DNA of 64,000 nt from Adineta steineri (Eukaryota > Rotifera > Eurotatoria > Adinetida > Adinetidae). Shown here one piece after another: positions 26,706-38,416 of this stretch. Every line of letters starts with the position of its first letter. Position 1 is the stretch's first letter. The position numbers and the translations under genes are program-made. The stretch lies in assembly GCA_905250115.1 (NCBI GenBank), contig CAJNOI010000025.1:62001-126000 (forward strand). The letters run 5' to 3'. Below the pieces are notes generated by a model. The model searched no databases, was not told where the DNA came from, and saw nothing but the letters and a program-made list of their open reading frames with translations.

Positions 26706-27563
26706 TTAAAGTTTACCAGGATACTTTTCAAAATCAATAGGATAGGTCTTAACAAGAATTCTTTGTTCTCGATTAGCTCGTATAACATATAGAAACATAA
26801 ATGCTACACTTATGTCCGAAAAAAGAAACCAAATAAATTCTGGTCCAAAATATTGTGACCAAAATGGACCTTCTGATTTACAAACAGCATCAGCTCCAAA
26901 TGATCCTGCAAGTAAACCAATAGCACCATAAAGTCCTCCAACAAAAAGAGCTGGTAATGCATGATGTTTTGATTTTATAGATAATTGTGTTATTAAATAA
27001 ATAAAACAACAAACTGATACAACACCAGTATAAAGTACATTAAATGCCCAACTCCATTGTTTTGTTAATCCAAAAGTCCATAAAATAAAAATAATAGAAT
27101 ATGTAGTAAATAATAACCAACGTGTCGTAGCTGATTTTGGATTTAAAAATTGAATATCACATAAACCACAAAAGAGAAAACTAACAGCAATATTTGATGT
27201 TAAACCGACATCAATAATAGCTACAGCTAATGATGTAAAACTCTTTGTATCATCATTTAAAAAACAATGTAATATACCAGCTGATGACATCATAATACCA
27301 TAAAGAAAAAATGTTAGATGATAATACCATCGTGATGGAAATTCTCCTGGTAATTGACTTATACGTTTTGAACAAAAAAGACCAATCATTAAAGCCAAAA
27401 TACAAGTCGGAAGTATTGAAGGATTTTCAATACACAATTTATATCCATCAAAACCATCTATACACCATTTAACATCTGTTGTTGGACATGATGAATTAGC
27501 TGATCGAATATTTCCATAATAAGAATTTTGAAAACGAAGAAAATAGTTTGCAAATTTCATCAT
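26706..27563 (-). CDS. Unrecognised multi-pass membrane protein, 285 aa
   Basis: A single exon with tandem start codons (27563 and 27560). About six to seven hydrophobic segments are visible, starting with LPTCILALMIGLFCS and including LTFFLYGIMMSSAGIL, AVSFLFCGLC, WLLFTTYSIIFILWTFGL, VVSVCCFIYLI, ALFVGGLYGAIGLLAG and FIWFLFSDISVAFMFLYVI. The N-terminal ~60 residues contain three cysteines before the first segment. I do not recognise a named family or any catalytic motif. An integral membrane location is well supported, but function is unknown. Codon use matches neighbouring genes. Confidence 0.75.
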   Translation of the reverse strand: MMKFANYFLRFQNSYYGNIRSANSSCPTTDVKWCIDGFDGYKLCIENPSILPTCILALMIGLFCSKRISQLPGEFPSRWYYHLTFFLYGIMMSSAGILHCFLNDDTKSFTSLAVAIIDVGLTSNIAVSFLFCGLCDIQFLNPKSATTRWLLFTTYSIIFILWTFGLTKQWSWAFNVLYTGVVSVCCFIYLITQLSIKSKHHALPALFVGGLYGAIGLLAGSFGADAVCKSEGPFWSQYFGPEFIWFLFSDISVAFMFLYVIRANREQRILVKTYPIDFEKYPGKL

Positions 27564-28185
27564 GGTCTTTTTTTCTTCTTTACTTTTTACTTTATGTCGA
27601 TATTCTAAAGTATATATGTCTTATCGTATGATGATAATAATTATTTTTAATATCTTTTTAGACACGTGTTCTATTAACAAACATAATGATAAGAAAGAAA
27701 AACATTTAGGTGAAGTTATACAAGAATTCAACGTTTAAAAGTAGAATAAAGTTGAGTTTCATTAACAAAATTAAATGAAAGATCATATTCTCCGCACGAT
27801 AATAATTAGATAAATCATCGCTAGAAATATATAAGTACTAAAATATTTGATTATCTGTAAGTTTAAGAGAGGCTGTACTGTTTGTTCTTTATCTCTTACG
27901 AGTTGCTGACGCAAGAAAATTTACGACATAACGTTTTTACTTTCATACTGCAAAAAAAAACAAAAATTCTGTCAATGACAACATCAGATTAGAATCATTG
28001 ACGTACATTCAGAGATCTAAATAGAAACACAAAAACGTTTCTACCTATGCAAGGCATTGTATTTGTTAATACAGCTCATAATTGGTAAATTAATTTTAAA
28101 TTTTTTCAAAATTTAATACAAAGAAATTTCATAAAGTTCTAGAATAAGCAAATTATATAATCAGAAATAAAATAAACAACAAAAT
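27564..28185. other. Intergenic
   Basis: Nothing recognisable between the membrane-protein gene and the kinase array. Confidence 0.5.
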
Positions 28186-29301
28186 TTAATATGTCTTTGT
28201 ATAAGGATGTGTAGCTAACCATAATGCATCGGGTCTTGCATTTGGATCAATGACTAGTGTATGTTGAAGTATATTAAGAAGATTTGGATCATTAGTAGAA
28301 CGTTGATTTAACGGAGGTCGAAAAAATGGAGAATTGTGATGAGGTGGCATCAAATAAGTCATACGATAAAGAATAGCACCAAATGACCATATATCTGCTT
28401 TTGCTGTAGGCGTTGGCTTATGATAAGGTGAATTTAATTCAGGTGCTAAATATACTGGATTACCGAGCGACTTCGTTCTAAACAAATCAATAATAAATTA
28501 TTCTTCTCATAAGTTTTTCTTAATTATTAATGAAAAATTTTACCTGGATTGTTGAAACTTTCGAGCCATACCAAAATCACCTAATTTAACTAAATTACCA
28601 GGAAATAAAACAAGATTTTCTGGTGAGATATTGAGATGCATCTTGAAAAAAAAATAATAAAATATTATCGAATAAATTTATATAAAAAATTCAGTTACAA
28701 TTCTATGATTATAAAGAGTAATGGCAATATTAACTAATTGTCGCCATATTGATTTTCTTTCATCGGGTGTTAATGCATTTCGTTGTGAAAGATATTTTTC
28801 TAAATCTTGTTGACCAAGTTCCATTATAATAAATGATAAACCTGTACGTTGATCGAAATCAAAATCATATATATGTATAATATGATTTGATGTTGTTGCT
28901 AAACGTTTTGCCATTTGAATTTCATTAAGAAATAAGTGCATCACATTCGCTGCTTCTGTACTATGTTTTGTTGCTGCGGGTATAATTTTAATAGCAACTG
29001 GTTTGTCTACATTTAATAGAACAATTTAATTTTCTTTTTAAAATTAAAATTAACTAACTATCTGAACGACGATATGCTGCATAAACAGAACTAAATTGAC
29101 CGGTAGCAATCTTTTTATTGAAATTATATTGTTGTTTATTAATTGTTACTGGTCGACTTTGCACTGATACTGGACGAATCTTATAACTGGCATTATTTTG
29201 GTAGCGATTAGGTTTCGCTACATAAGCTATAAATTTTTTTAGAAAATGTAAAACAAATTAATATATTATTTTAAAGTCTTACGATTAAGATAAGGATTCA
29301 T
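28186..29301 (-). CDS. TTK/Mps1-like kinase paralogue 1, predicted catalytically dead
   Basis: Five exons, join(28186..28477, 28544..28641, 28699..29006, 29059..29226, 29283..29301), 294 residues, starting MNPYLN. The glycine loop is IATGQFSSVY, the ATP lysine is in VAIK and the hinge reads MELGQQDLEKYL. The catalytic loop, normally HRDxKPxN, reads MHLNISPENL: the catalytic Asp is Asn and the loop Lys is Ser, while DFG (GDFGMA) is intact. Family resemblance to TTK/Mps1 rests on the hinge, the ERKSIWRQL helix and ADIWSFGAILYRMTY. Without the catalytic Asp, phosphotransfer is unlikely, so this is best called a pseudokinase that may still bind nucleotide. The exon pattern (19-nt first exon; 308-nt third exon; 292-nt last exon) is shared with its neighbours. 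Confidence 0.85.
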
Positions 29302-30400
29302 ATTTGATATTCCTTGTCCTATAATATGAGGGTAAAAAACAAGCGAAAATAAATGATAATATTAGTAAATGATGATACATTTAGAGGTAAAAAGGTGAAC
29401 GAGGAAGAGGAGGAACTAGAAAATACGCAATAAAAAAAATCACGTTTTTACATATTATATTGAAATGGTAAACACGCATGTATATTAGTAACCTCTTCTT
29501 ATGTTTTTATATGAAAATATCGAAATGATGATTTTTGATGCATAACATAGCGTGGTTGGAAATATTTATTGGTATAATTGCTAAGGTGTATATAACTTTA
29601 TTCGCCCTATCTTTTTGAAAAATATATAAAGACATTCCATAGAGGAAAAAAAAGACGTCCTTTTAATATATAGAAAAACGTTTGCATAGATGAAATAACG
29701 AAGAGACAATGAAAATGTAAAATAATAAAGTATTTGTACATAATATATGTATATATTGCATTCAAAGAAGCCAAAATTCTTATCTACATCTCTATTTTCA
29801 ACATATAGATATAGAAATAGAAATGATTTGAAAGAAAACCTTCAAAAAATATCTAATAATTTTGTTTTATCGGTATTCTCTTTTGAAGTTAATATATAAA
29901 TTTCACAGAAAGTTTATTCATCTACCGACTGACCCATATCAACATTTTCGTGGGAATGTTTACAGTACTAAAAAATAAAAACTATGCACTCTCTCGCATA
30001 TTCTACTATGGTATGTAGAAAATTATATTGCAAGTATGCAATAAAAACATACATACATCGTCATTTGTTATTGACATGCAAGAAATGTACTATTTCAAAT
30101 ACATTACATAATTATAAATGGTGTTTGATAAATATTTTGTACGTAAACATACTTTTGAATAGAACTGTTAAGAAAAAAAGATGTTATCGATTTATATATC
30201 AATAATAACACTGCGTACATTTAAATAATATGATTTTTGATCTTACAACGAAATATATATTAAGATTTTGTTTATTTATTGATGTATATACATTGAAATA
30301 TTGTTACATTTCATAAGAGAAATCTTTCTAATAGAATCGTATTTATATCATATTTTATTCTCGCATAAGAATGCGATAATTATATGCGGAAAAAGAAAAG
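29302..30400. other. Spacer between kinase paralogues 1 and 2
   Basis: No gene seen. Part of the segment just upstream of paralogue 1 (about 29390-29450) resembles blocks upstream of the other paralogues. Confidence 0.4.
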
Positions 30401-31508
30401 TTAATCTGTTTTTGTATATGCGTGTTTAGACAACCATGAAACACTTGCTCGTTTCTCTGGATTTTTAACAAGTGTATGTCGAAGTATATCAAAAAGTTGT
30501 GCTTCAGATGTTGTCAATTGTCCTTCAGGTGGATAATAACATGGAGCAACATAATCAGGTCGTACTAAATATGTCATACGATAAAGAACAGCACCCCAAG
30601 ACCAAACATCGGCTTTTGTTGTAAGTATTGTTGTAGGTGTAGGTTTCGTTACTTCAGGTGCTGAATATGGATAAGTACCAGTACGTTCAGATCTAAATAT
30701 ATTAACAAAGCAGAAAAAGAATTATTTTTTTATATCAACAATAAAAACTACCTTTCAAGAGCTTGTGTAGCAATACCAAAATCACATAATTTAACTTTTA
30801 CACCAGGAAATACAATAAGATTTTGTGGTTTAATATCGCGATGTACCTAGAAAAAGAAGTAAAGTATTATTCAAAAAATAACAAACTAGCATTTAAAAAA
30901 TTCATTACAATATGATTGTTTTGAAGAGTAATAGCAATTGCAACAAATTGACGCCATATTGTTTTTCTTTCGACAGGTGTAAGTGCAGGTCTTTCTAATA
31001 GATATTTTCCAAAATCTTGTTGACCAAGTTCCATAACAAGATATGCTACACCATGTTGAGCACTGAAACCACAATCAAACATATGTACTATATAATCTGA
31101 CATTTCAGTTAATTTTCTTGTTTGTCGAAATTCACTAAGAACTGATTCTAAATTTCGATATGATTTTTCAGCTTTTTTCAATGCTAATGTTACAACTTTA
31201 ATAGCAACTTGTTTATCTAGATTAATAAAATAGTTTTAATATTGATTATAACGACATAGAATTAACATACTATCTACATGTCGACGTGCGTTATAAACAT
31301 AGCCAAATCCACCACTACCAAGTTCTTTTTTGAATGTGTATTGTTTTCCATGAATAATAAAGACTTTGTTTTCCATTGATGCTGATTTAATTGCATGATG
31401 TTGATCATTGAATAATGGAGTAATTTCTACAAAATTGAAGAAAAAAAACGTCTTTAGAAAAAAAAGTAAATGTAATCTCAATCCCATACTCTGTAGAAGA
31501 CCATACAT
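30401..31508 (-). CDS. TTK/Mps1-like kinase paralogue 2
   Basis: Five exons, join(30401..30692, 30752..30846, 30909..31216, 31271..31426, 31490..31508), 289 residues, starting MYGLLQ. It keeps LGSGGFGYVY, VAIKVV, the hinge MELGQQDFGKYL, an intact VHRDIKPQN catalytic loop and CDFG, plus YSAPEV and ADVWSWGAVLYRMTY, so it should be an active kinase. Only the kinase domain and about 25 leading residues are present, unlike vertebrate TTK, which has a long N-terminal region for kinetochore binding. The TTK assignment is by motif similarity and not certain. Exon lengths and phases match paralogues 1, 4 and 5. Confidence 0.87.
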
Positions 31509-32624
31509 ATTCAAAGGCGTTATTTGTTGTAAAATGATGATATTAAGAGAACAGAATGATATCTAGAAAAATAGGTGAACAGAAATGAAAAGTGAATATT
31601 ATATGTCTATTTTCTGGGTAAGTAAATGAAGAGATACAATTATGCAGACAAGAAATAACGAAGCGTACGAGAAAGAACCAGGTAATAGGTAAAAAGTCAT
31701 GTTGTTTTTGTTTATGTCGATAGAGACGAAAACAACGGGTGACTTTTCATTACGCAATGCTTGTTTGATATCATTCACGAAACATAGTTTGAGATAGATA
31801 CAGATACAATTTGAAGAATCATTCAACGATTCAAAAAAAAATCAAAATTATATTAGACAAATTTTAATAATATTTCAAATGACCTGAACCCAACTCATAG
31901 TACGTTGTTTCTATTACCTCTTCTAAATACAAGTTAACTTGTATGCAATATGACTCCAATATTAAAGTAAGTCAATACACAAGACAAAATTAGTAATATC
32001 ATAAAGTGAAGTACGTAGTACGAATATACACATTGATATCGAGATATTTTTTTCTATATCCTAGATTTTTGTGATTAATTGAAGTCATAAAAAATCATCA
32101 AATTATCAATTCAGATTTCTGCAAGTACTTAATTTAACAACTATCATATGTAAGATGAATTTCACTTTCCAGTGCAATTGGTCGACGTTTGAATATTTTT
32201 ATGAGAATATTTGCTATAATGAAAACTATGCGTTATTACAATGATGGGATCAAATGAGTTGAAAAATATTTTTCAAGGAAATACATAATTCTACAGTGTA
32301 ATGGTCAATAATTTGACACTATATACAAATAATATTTATCGTAAGTTTAGACCTATTCTATGTTATATATCCACTGAAATTTTATTCGATACAATGATAA
32401 AATCTTAGGCTAAAGAAACATTGTAGATAGTGAAAAAATATATCTATAGTAAAATCATAATTATGTGTAGCAAACCACAAACGTTATAAAAAAATACAGG
32501 CAACCGATTTTGATTAGATGTATATATATGTATATATAATATACACGTTGAATAGAGTTTGCTTATTTCTGAGAATATAGATGAGTGTGATTATTCATTA
32601 TGAAATAACATGTAAAGCATAAAT
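31509..32624. other. Spacer between kinase paralogues 2 and 3
   Basis: No gene supported. The block at about 31600-31830 resembles one upstream of paralogue 3 (33780-33980), including short similar conceptual readings on the minus strand. Confidence 0.4.
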
Positions 32625-33596
32625 TTAATGTGTTTTTGTGTATCGATGTTTAGCTAACCATGAAGGATTAGGTCTTTTATTAGGATTAAAGACAAGTGTG
32701 CGCTGGAGTACATCAATAAGATCTGGATCACGTGATGGATATTGATTAGTAGGCGGACGATAATAGGGTTCACCGAAATGAGGTGCTATTCTATAAGTTA
32801 TCAGATAAAGAATAGCTCCCCATGACCAAATATCTGCTTTTGTTGTAAGAATCGTTGTAGAATTAGGTATGATCACTTCAGGTGCTGAATAAGGTGGAGT
32901 ACCACTTGGACCATTTCTAAAAGTAAGAGCAAAAATTGGATCCTTAGTGGTATATACAAAATATGAAGATTACTTTGGAAAAGCTTGCTTAATCATTCCA
33001 AGATTGCATAATTTAATATGCATACCAGGAAATACAATAAGATTTTGTGGTTTAATATCACCATGTACCTAGAAAAGGAAGTAATTAATTATTGACTAAG
33101 ATGAAAATAAAAATAAATAACAATTTGATAATCATTAAGAGTAACAGCAATATCGGTTAATTGTCGCCATATAGATTTCCTGTCAGCAGATGTTAATAAA
33201 ACTCGATGTGAAAGATATTTTTTTAAATCTTGTTGACCTTGTTCCATGACAAAATATGCTAAACTTTTTTCAGAATCAAAACCAAAATCATATACATATA
33301 TTATATGATATGATATCGCTGCTAATTCTCTTATCTTTCGAAATTCTTCAAGAACTGACATTGTATTTTGATATAAATCTCCAAACGTTCCTGCTACTAA
33401 TGGCACAGCTTTAACAGCAAATTGTTTGTCTATATTAATCAAACAATTTTAGTTTATGAAAAGAAAACTAAAAGAAGAAAATTAACCAACTGTCCGGATA
33501 TCGACGAGCTTGGTAAACATAACCAAATTTACCACTACCAAGCATTTTATCAAAAGTATAGTAATATCCATGAATTGCCCATGTTCTATTCTCCAT
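32625..33596 (-). CDS. TTK/Mps1-like kinase paralogue 3, DFG lost, first exon missing
   Basis: Exons 32625..32916, 32974..33068, 33122..33429 and 33491..33596; with the ATG at 33596 (MENRTWAIHGYY) this gives 266 residues. The corresponding exon is open and in phase up to an acceptor at 33611, but I find no 19-22-nt first exon like those in the other four copies. It has LGSGKFGYVY and FAVK, but the catalytic loop reads VHGDIKPQN (Arg to Gly) and the DFG motif reads CNLGM, so the Mg-binding Asp is Asn. Activity is therefore doubtful. It may be a decaying copy or a regulatory pseudokinase. Splice sites are otherwise intact. Confidence 0.8.
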
Positions 33597-33610
33597 TCCT
33601 AGTAATTGAA

Positions 33611-34637
33611 CTATATAATACGAATTGTTTAGAAGTAAAAACTCTCTCTCTTTCTGGTCTATTTATCAAAACTACGTTCTTCTTTGAGAACTGAAAAAAA
33701 AGTCAATATAATTTTAATTTCATAGTGTGATGACTAACATACATATTTGACGTAGATTGTCGTTTTTTGGTGACCAAACTATAAGAAAAGAATGATTGGT
33801 TTTTTACGAAAATATGCGAAGAGAAAAGAAAAGTAAGCACTACATATATATTTATGGTAAATAAACAACGAGGCGTATGAGGAAGAACGAGATAATATGC
33901 CAAAAAGGTACACAGTGTTTTCGTTTATGTTGGTAAAAAGAAAAATGACAGGTAACCTTTGATTTAATGAATCATACATTTTGTTTTTGCTAATAGATAT
34001 AAGATTTCAACCGTAGTGAAAAATTATTATTCAACGTAATACTCTATAGTATTTGATAATCCATTAATATGAAGAATAGTCAACATTGAAGTAACGAAAA
34101 CAAGCTTTCTGATAATTAACAGACCTGATGAGTATTAAGAAATAGAATGTAATTTTCCCGCATCTCTGTTTAAATGAACGAGTAAAAATACTTCTGTATC
34201 AATCAGTAGGTTTTCAAGGATTAGTTTTTTCAACCAGTAAACTTTATATATCGTTAGATAATCTTGTGAATGTATTAAAATGATATTTTAATACTTGTAT
34301 TGATTATAGTTCTGTTCTTTGTTGATGTGCAAAAAGTGAGTATATTCCAAGTAGTACCTGAAAACAGACGAATTTCAGGATACGTTTTGATCTCAGATTA
34401 GATTGCTTTACTCAATCTTATAATTTAAAACAATCATAGATATCTGCAAAAGCTGTCTTTATTAATATTATCATCCTATGTATGTATGTATGTCTTATTA
34501 GAAATATATGTAACAGAATTCAGTAATATTTATTCACAATAATCAAAACTTGTTTACTCATACAACTTCTTTATATATATATCTTTAATTACCAAGTTAA
34601 GATCTTCTAGTCTCCAAGTTATAATTCAAAAGAATAT
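33611..34637. other. Spacer between kinase paralogues 3 and 4
   Basis: No gene seen beyond the upstream block at about 33780-33980 shared with paralogue 2. Confidence 0.4.
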
Positions 34638-35771
34638 TCAAAATGAAAGTGTATATGGGTGATCAAGGAACCATGAAGGATCAGGTCTTGCTCTTGCATC
34701 AATGACAAGTGTATTTCGAAGTATATCACGAAGATGTGGATCACGTGTTTGACGTTGATTTCTAGGAGGATGATAGCATGGTTCAAAGTAGTCTGGTGCT
34801 GTCATATAAGTCATACGAAAAAGAACAGCGCCCCATGACCAAACATCTGCCTTGGTCGTATTTATTGTTATATGACGAAGAGATATCAATGTTACTTCAG
34901 GTGCAGAATACGGTTGACTACCATTGGGACCAATTCTAAACATATCAAATGCACATGTATTTATACAACATACACATTACTACATATAAACATCAATTTA
35001 AGTATCTTTGAAAAAAACTTACCTTCTTTGAAAAGCTTTCTGAGCAATACCAAGATCAACTAATTTGACTATACCACCTGGAAATACAACGAGATTTTGT
35101 GGTTTAATATCGAAATGTACCTAAATAGAAAAAGTTAAAGATCATGAATGAGAAAAATTGAATTACAATTTGATAATTATGAAGAGTGTTAGCAATATCG
35201 ACTAATTGTCGCCATATATTTTTTCTTTCATCAGGTGTTAAGAAACGTCGATGTGAAAGAAATCTTTCTAGATCTTGCTGACCAAGTTCCATTACAATAA
35301 ATGATAGACCTGTATGACGATGAAAATCAAAATCATACATGTGTATAATATGATCGGATGTTTGTGCTAAACGTCTTGCCATTTCAATTTCATTAAGTAC
35401 AGCTTCCGAATTCTGCAATGATACTGCACTATTCCTCGTTGCTAATGATACAACTTTTATAGCAACTGGTTTATCTAAAAATAATTATAATAGTTAAATT
35501 TTTTTCTGAAAGTATAAAACTGACTTACTATCTGGATATCGATGTGCTGCATAAACTGCACCAAATGAACCTCTACCAAGCTTTTTATCGAAATGATATT
35601 CATAACCATTAATAAGCAATGTTTTACGTTCAAGTGGCATCGTAACAATTGTATAACGCCATGTATCAAGCTCTAGTGTACTTTCTATTTGTAGAAATTA
35701 AATTCGTTTTTAGTCAAAATAAAAATTCAACATCATGTAAATTTTTTACTTTGTTGAGCAAGGGCAAACAT
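34638..35771 (-). CDS. TTK/Mps1-like kinase paralogue 4
   Basis: Five exons, join(34638..34935, 35023..35120, 35167..35474, 35529..35684, 35750..35771), 293 residues, starting MFALAQQ. The motifs are LGRGSFGAVY, VAIK, the hinge MELGQQDLERFL, VHFDIKPQN (catalytic Asp and Lys kept, Arg to Phe), VDLG in place of DFG (Asp kept), YSAPEV and ADVWSWGAVLFRMTY. All residues needed for phosphotransfer are present. First-exon length (22 nt) and last-exon length (298 nt) differ from the sister copies by multiples of three. Confidence 0.87.
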
Positions 35772-36614
35772 GTTCTACTCAATTTGTTCTATTAATGTAG
35801 TGAGAACAGGAGAACAAAATGATGTTCAGCTATGAAGGTAACAAGAAATCAATAATGTATATATTCGATATATTGATTGATAAAGAAGTGACAACACATA
35901 AGAATGTAAAAAAAGAAAAAGAATAGTGATAAAACGTGGAGAGAAAAACGAAGACTTCTATGTAGAACAAAAACTTGCCTTTTTTATGTTCATCGATCGT
36001 GTTTTAATTATAGGATATAACAATGCTTCAAATAATAAAACGTATGACAGTAAGTTTTATGTGGTTTATCATCCAAAACAAATGAGTACAATTGTACATA
36101 TGTATACACTTAAAACTGAAGAATTTTCTTTAGTTTTATAAACTTTTCTAAAATCATGTATGAACAATCGCAGACATCGATTCGATTTGTTACACAAAAC
36201 GCAATTCAGATTTTTTGTTTTATATTTACACGCAAAGATTGAAAATATTTTACGTACCTTCATGATCATAGACTATACATGTACTTGTTTGAATATGCAC
36301 TAACAGAATAGGTAGAAGTTTGTAAAAAAAAAACTTCATCAATTCAATGATATAGATACATCAATATAATATTGTGTCCTATGAGAGAAAATTAAATGAA
36401 AAAAATATAGATATCAAACTCGACTTTTTGTGATAAAATCACAAAATTCTATGCACCAACTTATAATATAATTAGAAAGACACTGGACAAAATTTGACAT
36501 ATCGTATACGACTTATTTATTTCTAAAAACTCATATACATGCTATTTCCTATAGTAAGACTTTAAGGTCTACTGATTATGAATTTAAAAAAAGAGCTAGA
36601 CAAAATAATATTTA
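35772..36614. other. Spacer between kinase paralogues 4 and 5
   Basis: No gene seen; short overlapping open frames on both strands look random. Confidence 0.4.
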
Positions 36615-37724
36615 TCATGTGTTTGTATATGGATGTTTAGCTAACCATGAAGGAGTTGGTCTTTTTTCTGGACTCAGAACAAGTGTGCGTCGAAGTACAT
36701 CATTAAGATATCGATCAGATGTTAGACGTTGATTTTCAAGTGGATAATAACATGGTGGATCGTAATGAGGATGTTGCATATATGTCATACGATAGAGAAC
36801 AGCGCCCCATGACCATACATCTGCTGCTGTTGTAAGCACTACCATCGGTTTATACCTAGTCACTTCAGGCGCTGAATATAATGGAGTACCAGTAGGTCCA
36901 GTTCTAAACATATATTAACAGTAGATAATTGTTGAAATTTAATTATTGTTAAATTAAGACATTACTTGTCATGAAAAGCTTGTTTAGCAATACCAAGATC
37001 ACCAAGTTTTACAATACCGCCAGGAAATATAATAAGATTTTGTGGTTTAATATCACGATGTACCTATAAACAATAGTAAAATAGTATCAAACATAATCAT
37101 AAAGAAAATTAATTACAATTTGTTGACTATCTAGAGTACCAGCGATATCGACTAATTGTCGCCATATAAATTTTCTATCAGCAGGTTCTAATGCAAGTCG
37201 TTGTGAAAGATATTTTTCTAAATCTTGTTGACCAAGTTCCATTACAATAAATGATAGACCTGTTTGGTGAAAATCAAAATCATACATATGTATAATATGT
37301 CTTGATGTCCGAGTTAAACGTTTTGCCATTTCAATTTCGGTAAGAGCTGATTCTGCATTCTGCAGTGCTAAACTATCTTTTTGTGAAGCTAGTGATATAA
37401 CTTTTATAGCAACTGGTGCGCCTATATTGATAAAATAACCTCATTTTTTTAAAATAAGAATAAAAAAGTTAGATAAATCTTACCGTCTGAATACCGACGT
37501 GCCGCATAAACAGCACCAAATGCACCCTTACCAAGTTTTTTATCGAAAGTGTAATGTTGTCTATTAATTGATAGTGTTTTTCTTTCAAGTCGAACTGACA
37601 TAATTTTATAACGCCATTCAGGTGGAATTGCTCTATTTCCTATTCATAGACACAAATATTGTTTTTTTGTAAATGTGAAAGATCAACATTATTTTTATTT
37701 CTTACTAGCATAATATGGGTGCAT
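36615..37724 (-). CDS. TTK/Mps1-like kinase paralogue 5
   Basis: Five exons, join(36615..36903, 36966..37063, 37117..37421, 37484..37639, 37706..37724), 288 residues, starting MHPYYA. The motifs are LGKGAFGAVY, VAIK, the hinge MELGQQDLEKYL, intact VHRDIKPQN, GDLG, YSAPEV and ADVWSWGAVLYRMTY. It is expected to be active. By motif similarity it is closest to paralogue 4. It is the upstream-most member of the array and is followed by the 3' end of the myosin gene, also on the minus strand. Confidence 0.87.
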
Positions 37725-37882
37725 ATTCGATTAACTATAAATTTGACTTGTCTAATACGATCGAACAATATTTATAAAGGAAGGTAAACAGAAATGACTA
37801 ACAAATGTTTTGAGTATATGAAAAGGTAAAGGTATTGATAAAATACTACAGTGAGTAATATGACAGCGTGAATACGTACGAG

Positions 37883-37886
<4 letters not shown>

Positions 37887-37913
<27 letters not shown>
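37887..37913. repeat. TA dinucleotide microsatellite
   Basis: About 13 uninterrupted TA units upstream of kinase paralogue 5. Likely polymorphic; no function inferred. Confidence 0.9.
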
Positions 37914-38416
37914 TGCCTTTACTTATGTTGGTAAAAACCAACGTTACGAGTCATAATCAGTTCCTTCGTGATTTTGATTTGACAATTTACAAATCATATT
38001 TCTCAATAGATAAAATACAGTTGGAAATAATATTTTTCCAAGAAAATTACCATCCAAATATGAATGGATATAAACCAAATTTTATTAATAATAGTATTTT
38101 GAAGCATTATAAATAATTATATGTATACAGGTGTTATCATAGTCAAACAATCATCTAGATATTTTTAATTATTCAGCTTGATTCTAAATTATTAAAACTT
38201 TATTATATAGTATTGAAATATCATTGATACTACTTTTTGCATACATCTAGCATATTATTTTGCCATTTTAAAAATTGGACTATGATGTAGATATATTTTG
38301 TTAAAGTGCACAAAAAAAGCTACAGCAAATACGTGAACAACTACGTAATGATCAATACAGCAAAAATGATAGACATTTTAAATTAGTTACAAAATTATTC
38401 ACACTCCTATTTTAAA

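Noticed and set aside
35926-36141. Plus-strand open frame between kinase copies
   Set aside because: No domain, no splice context, and it overlaps an antisense open frame of equal quality; treated as chance.
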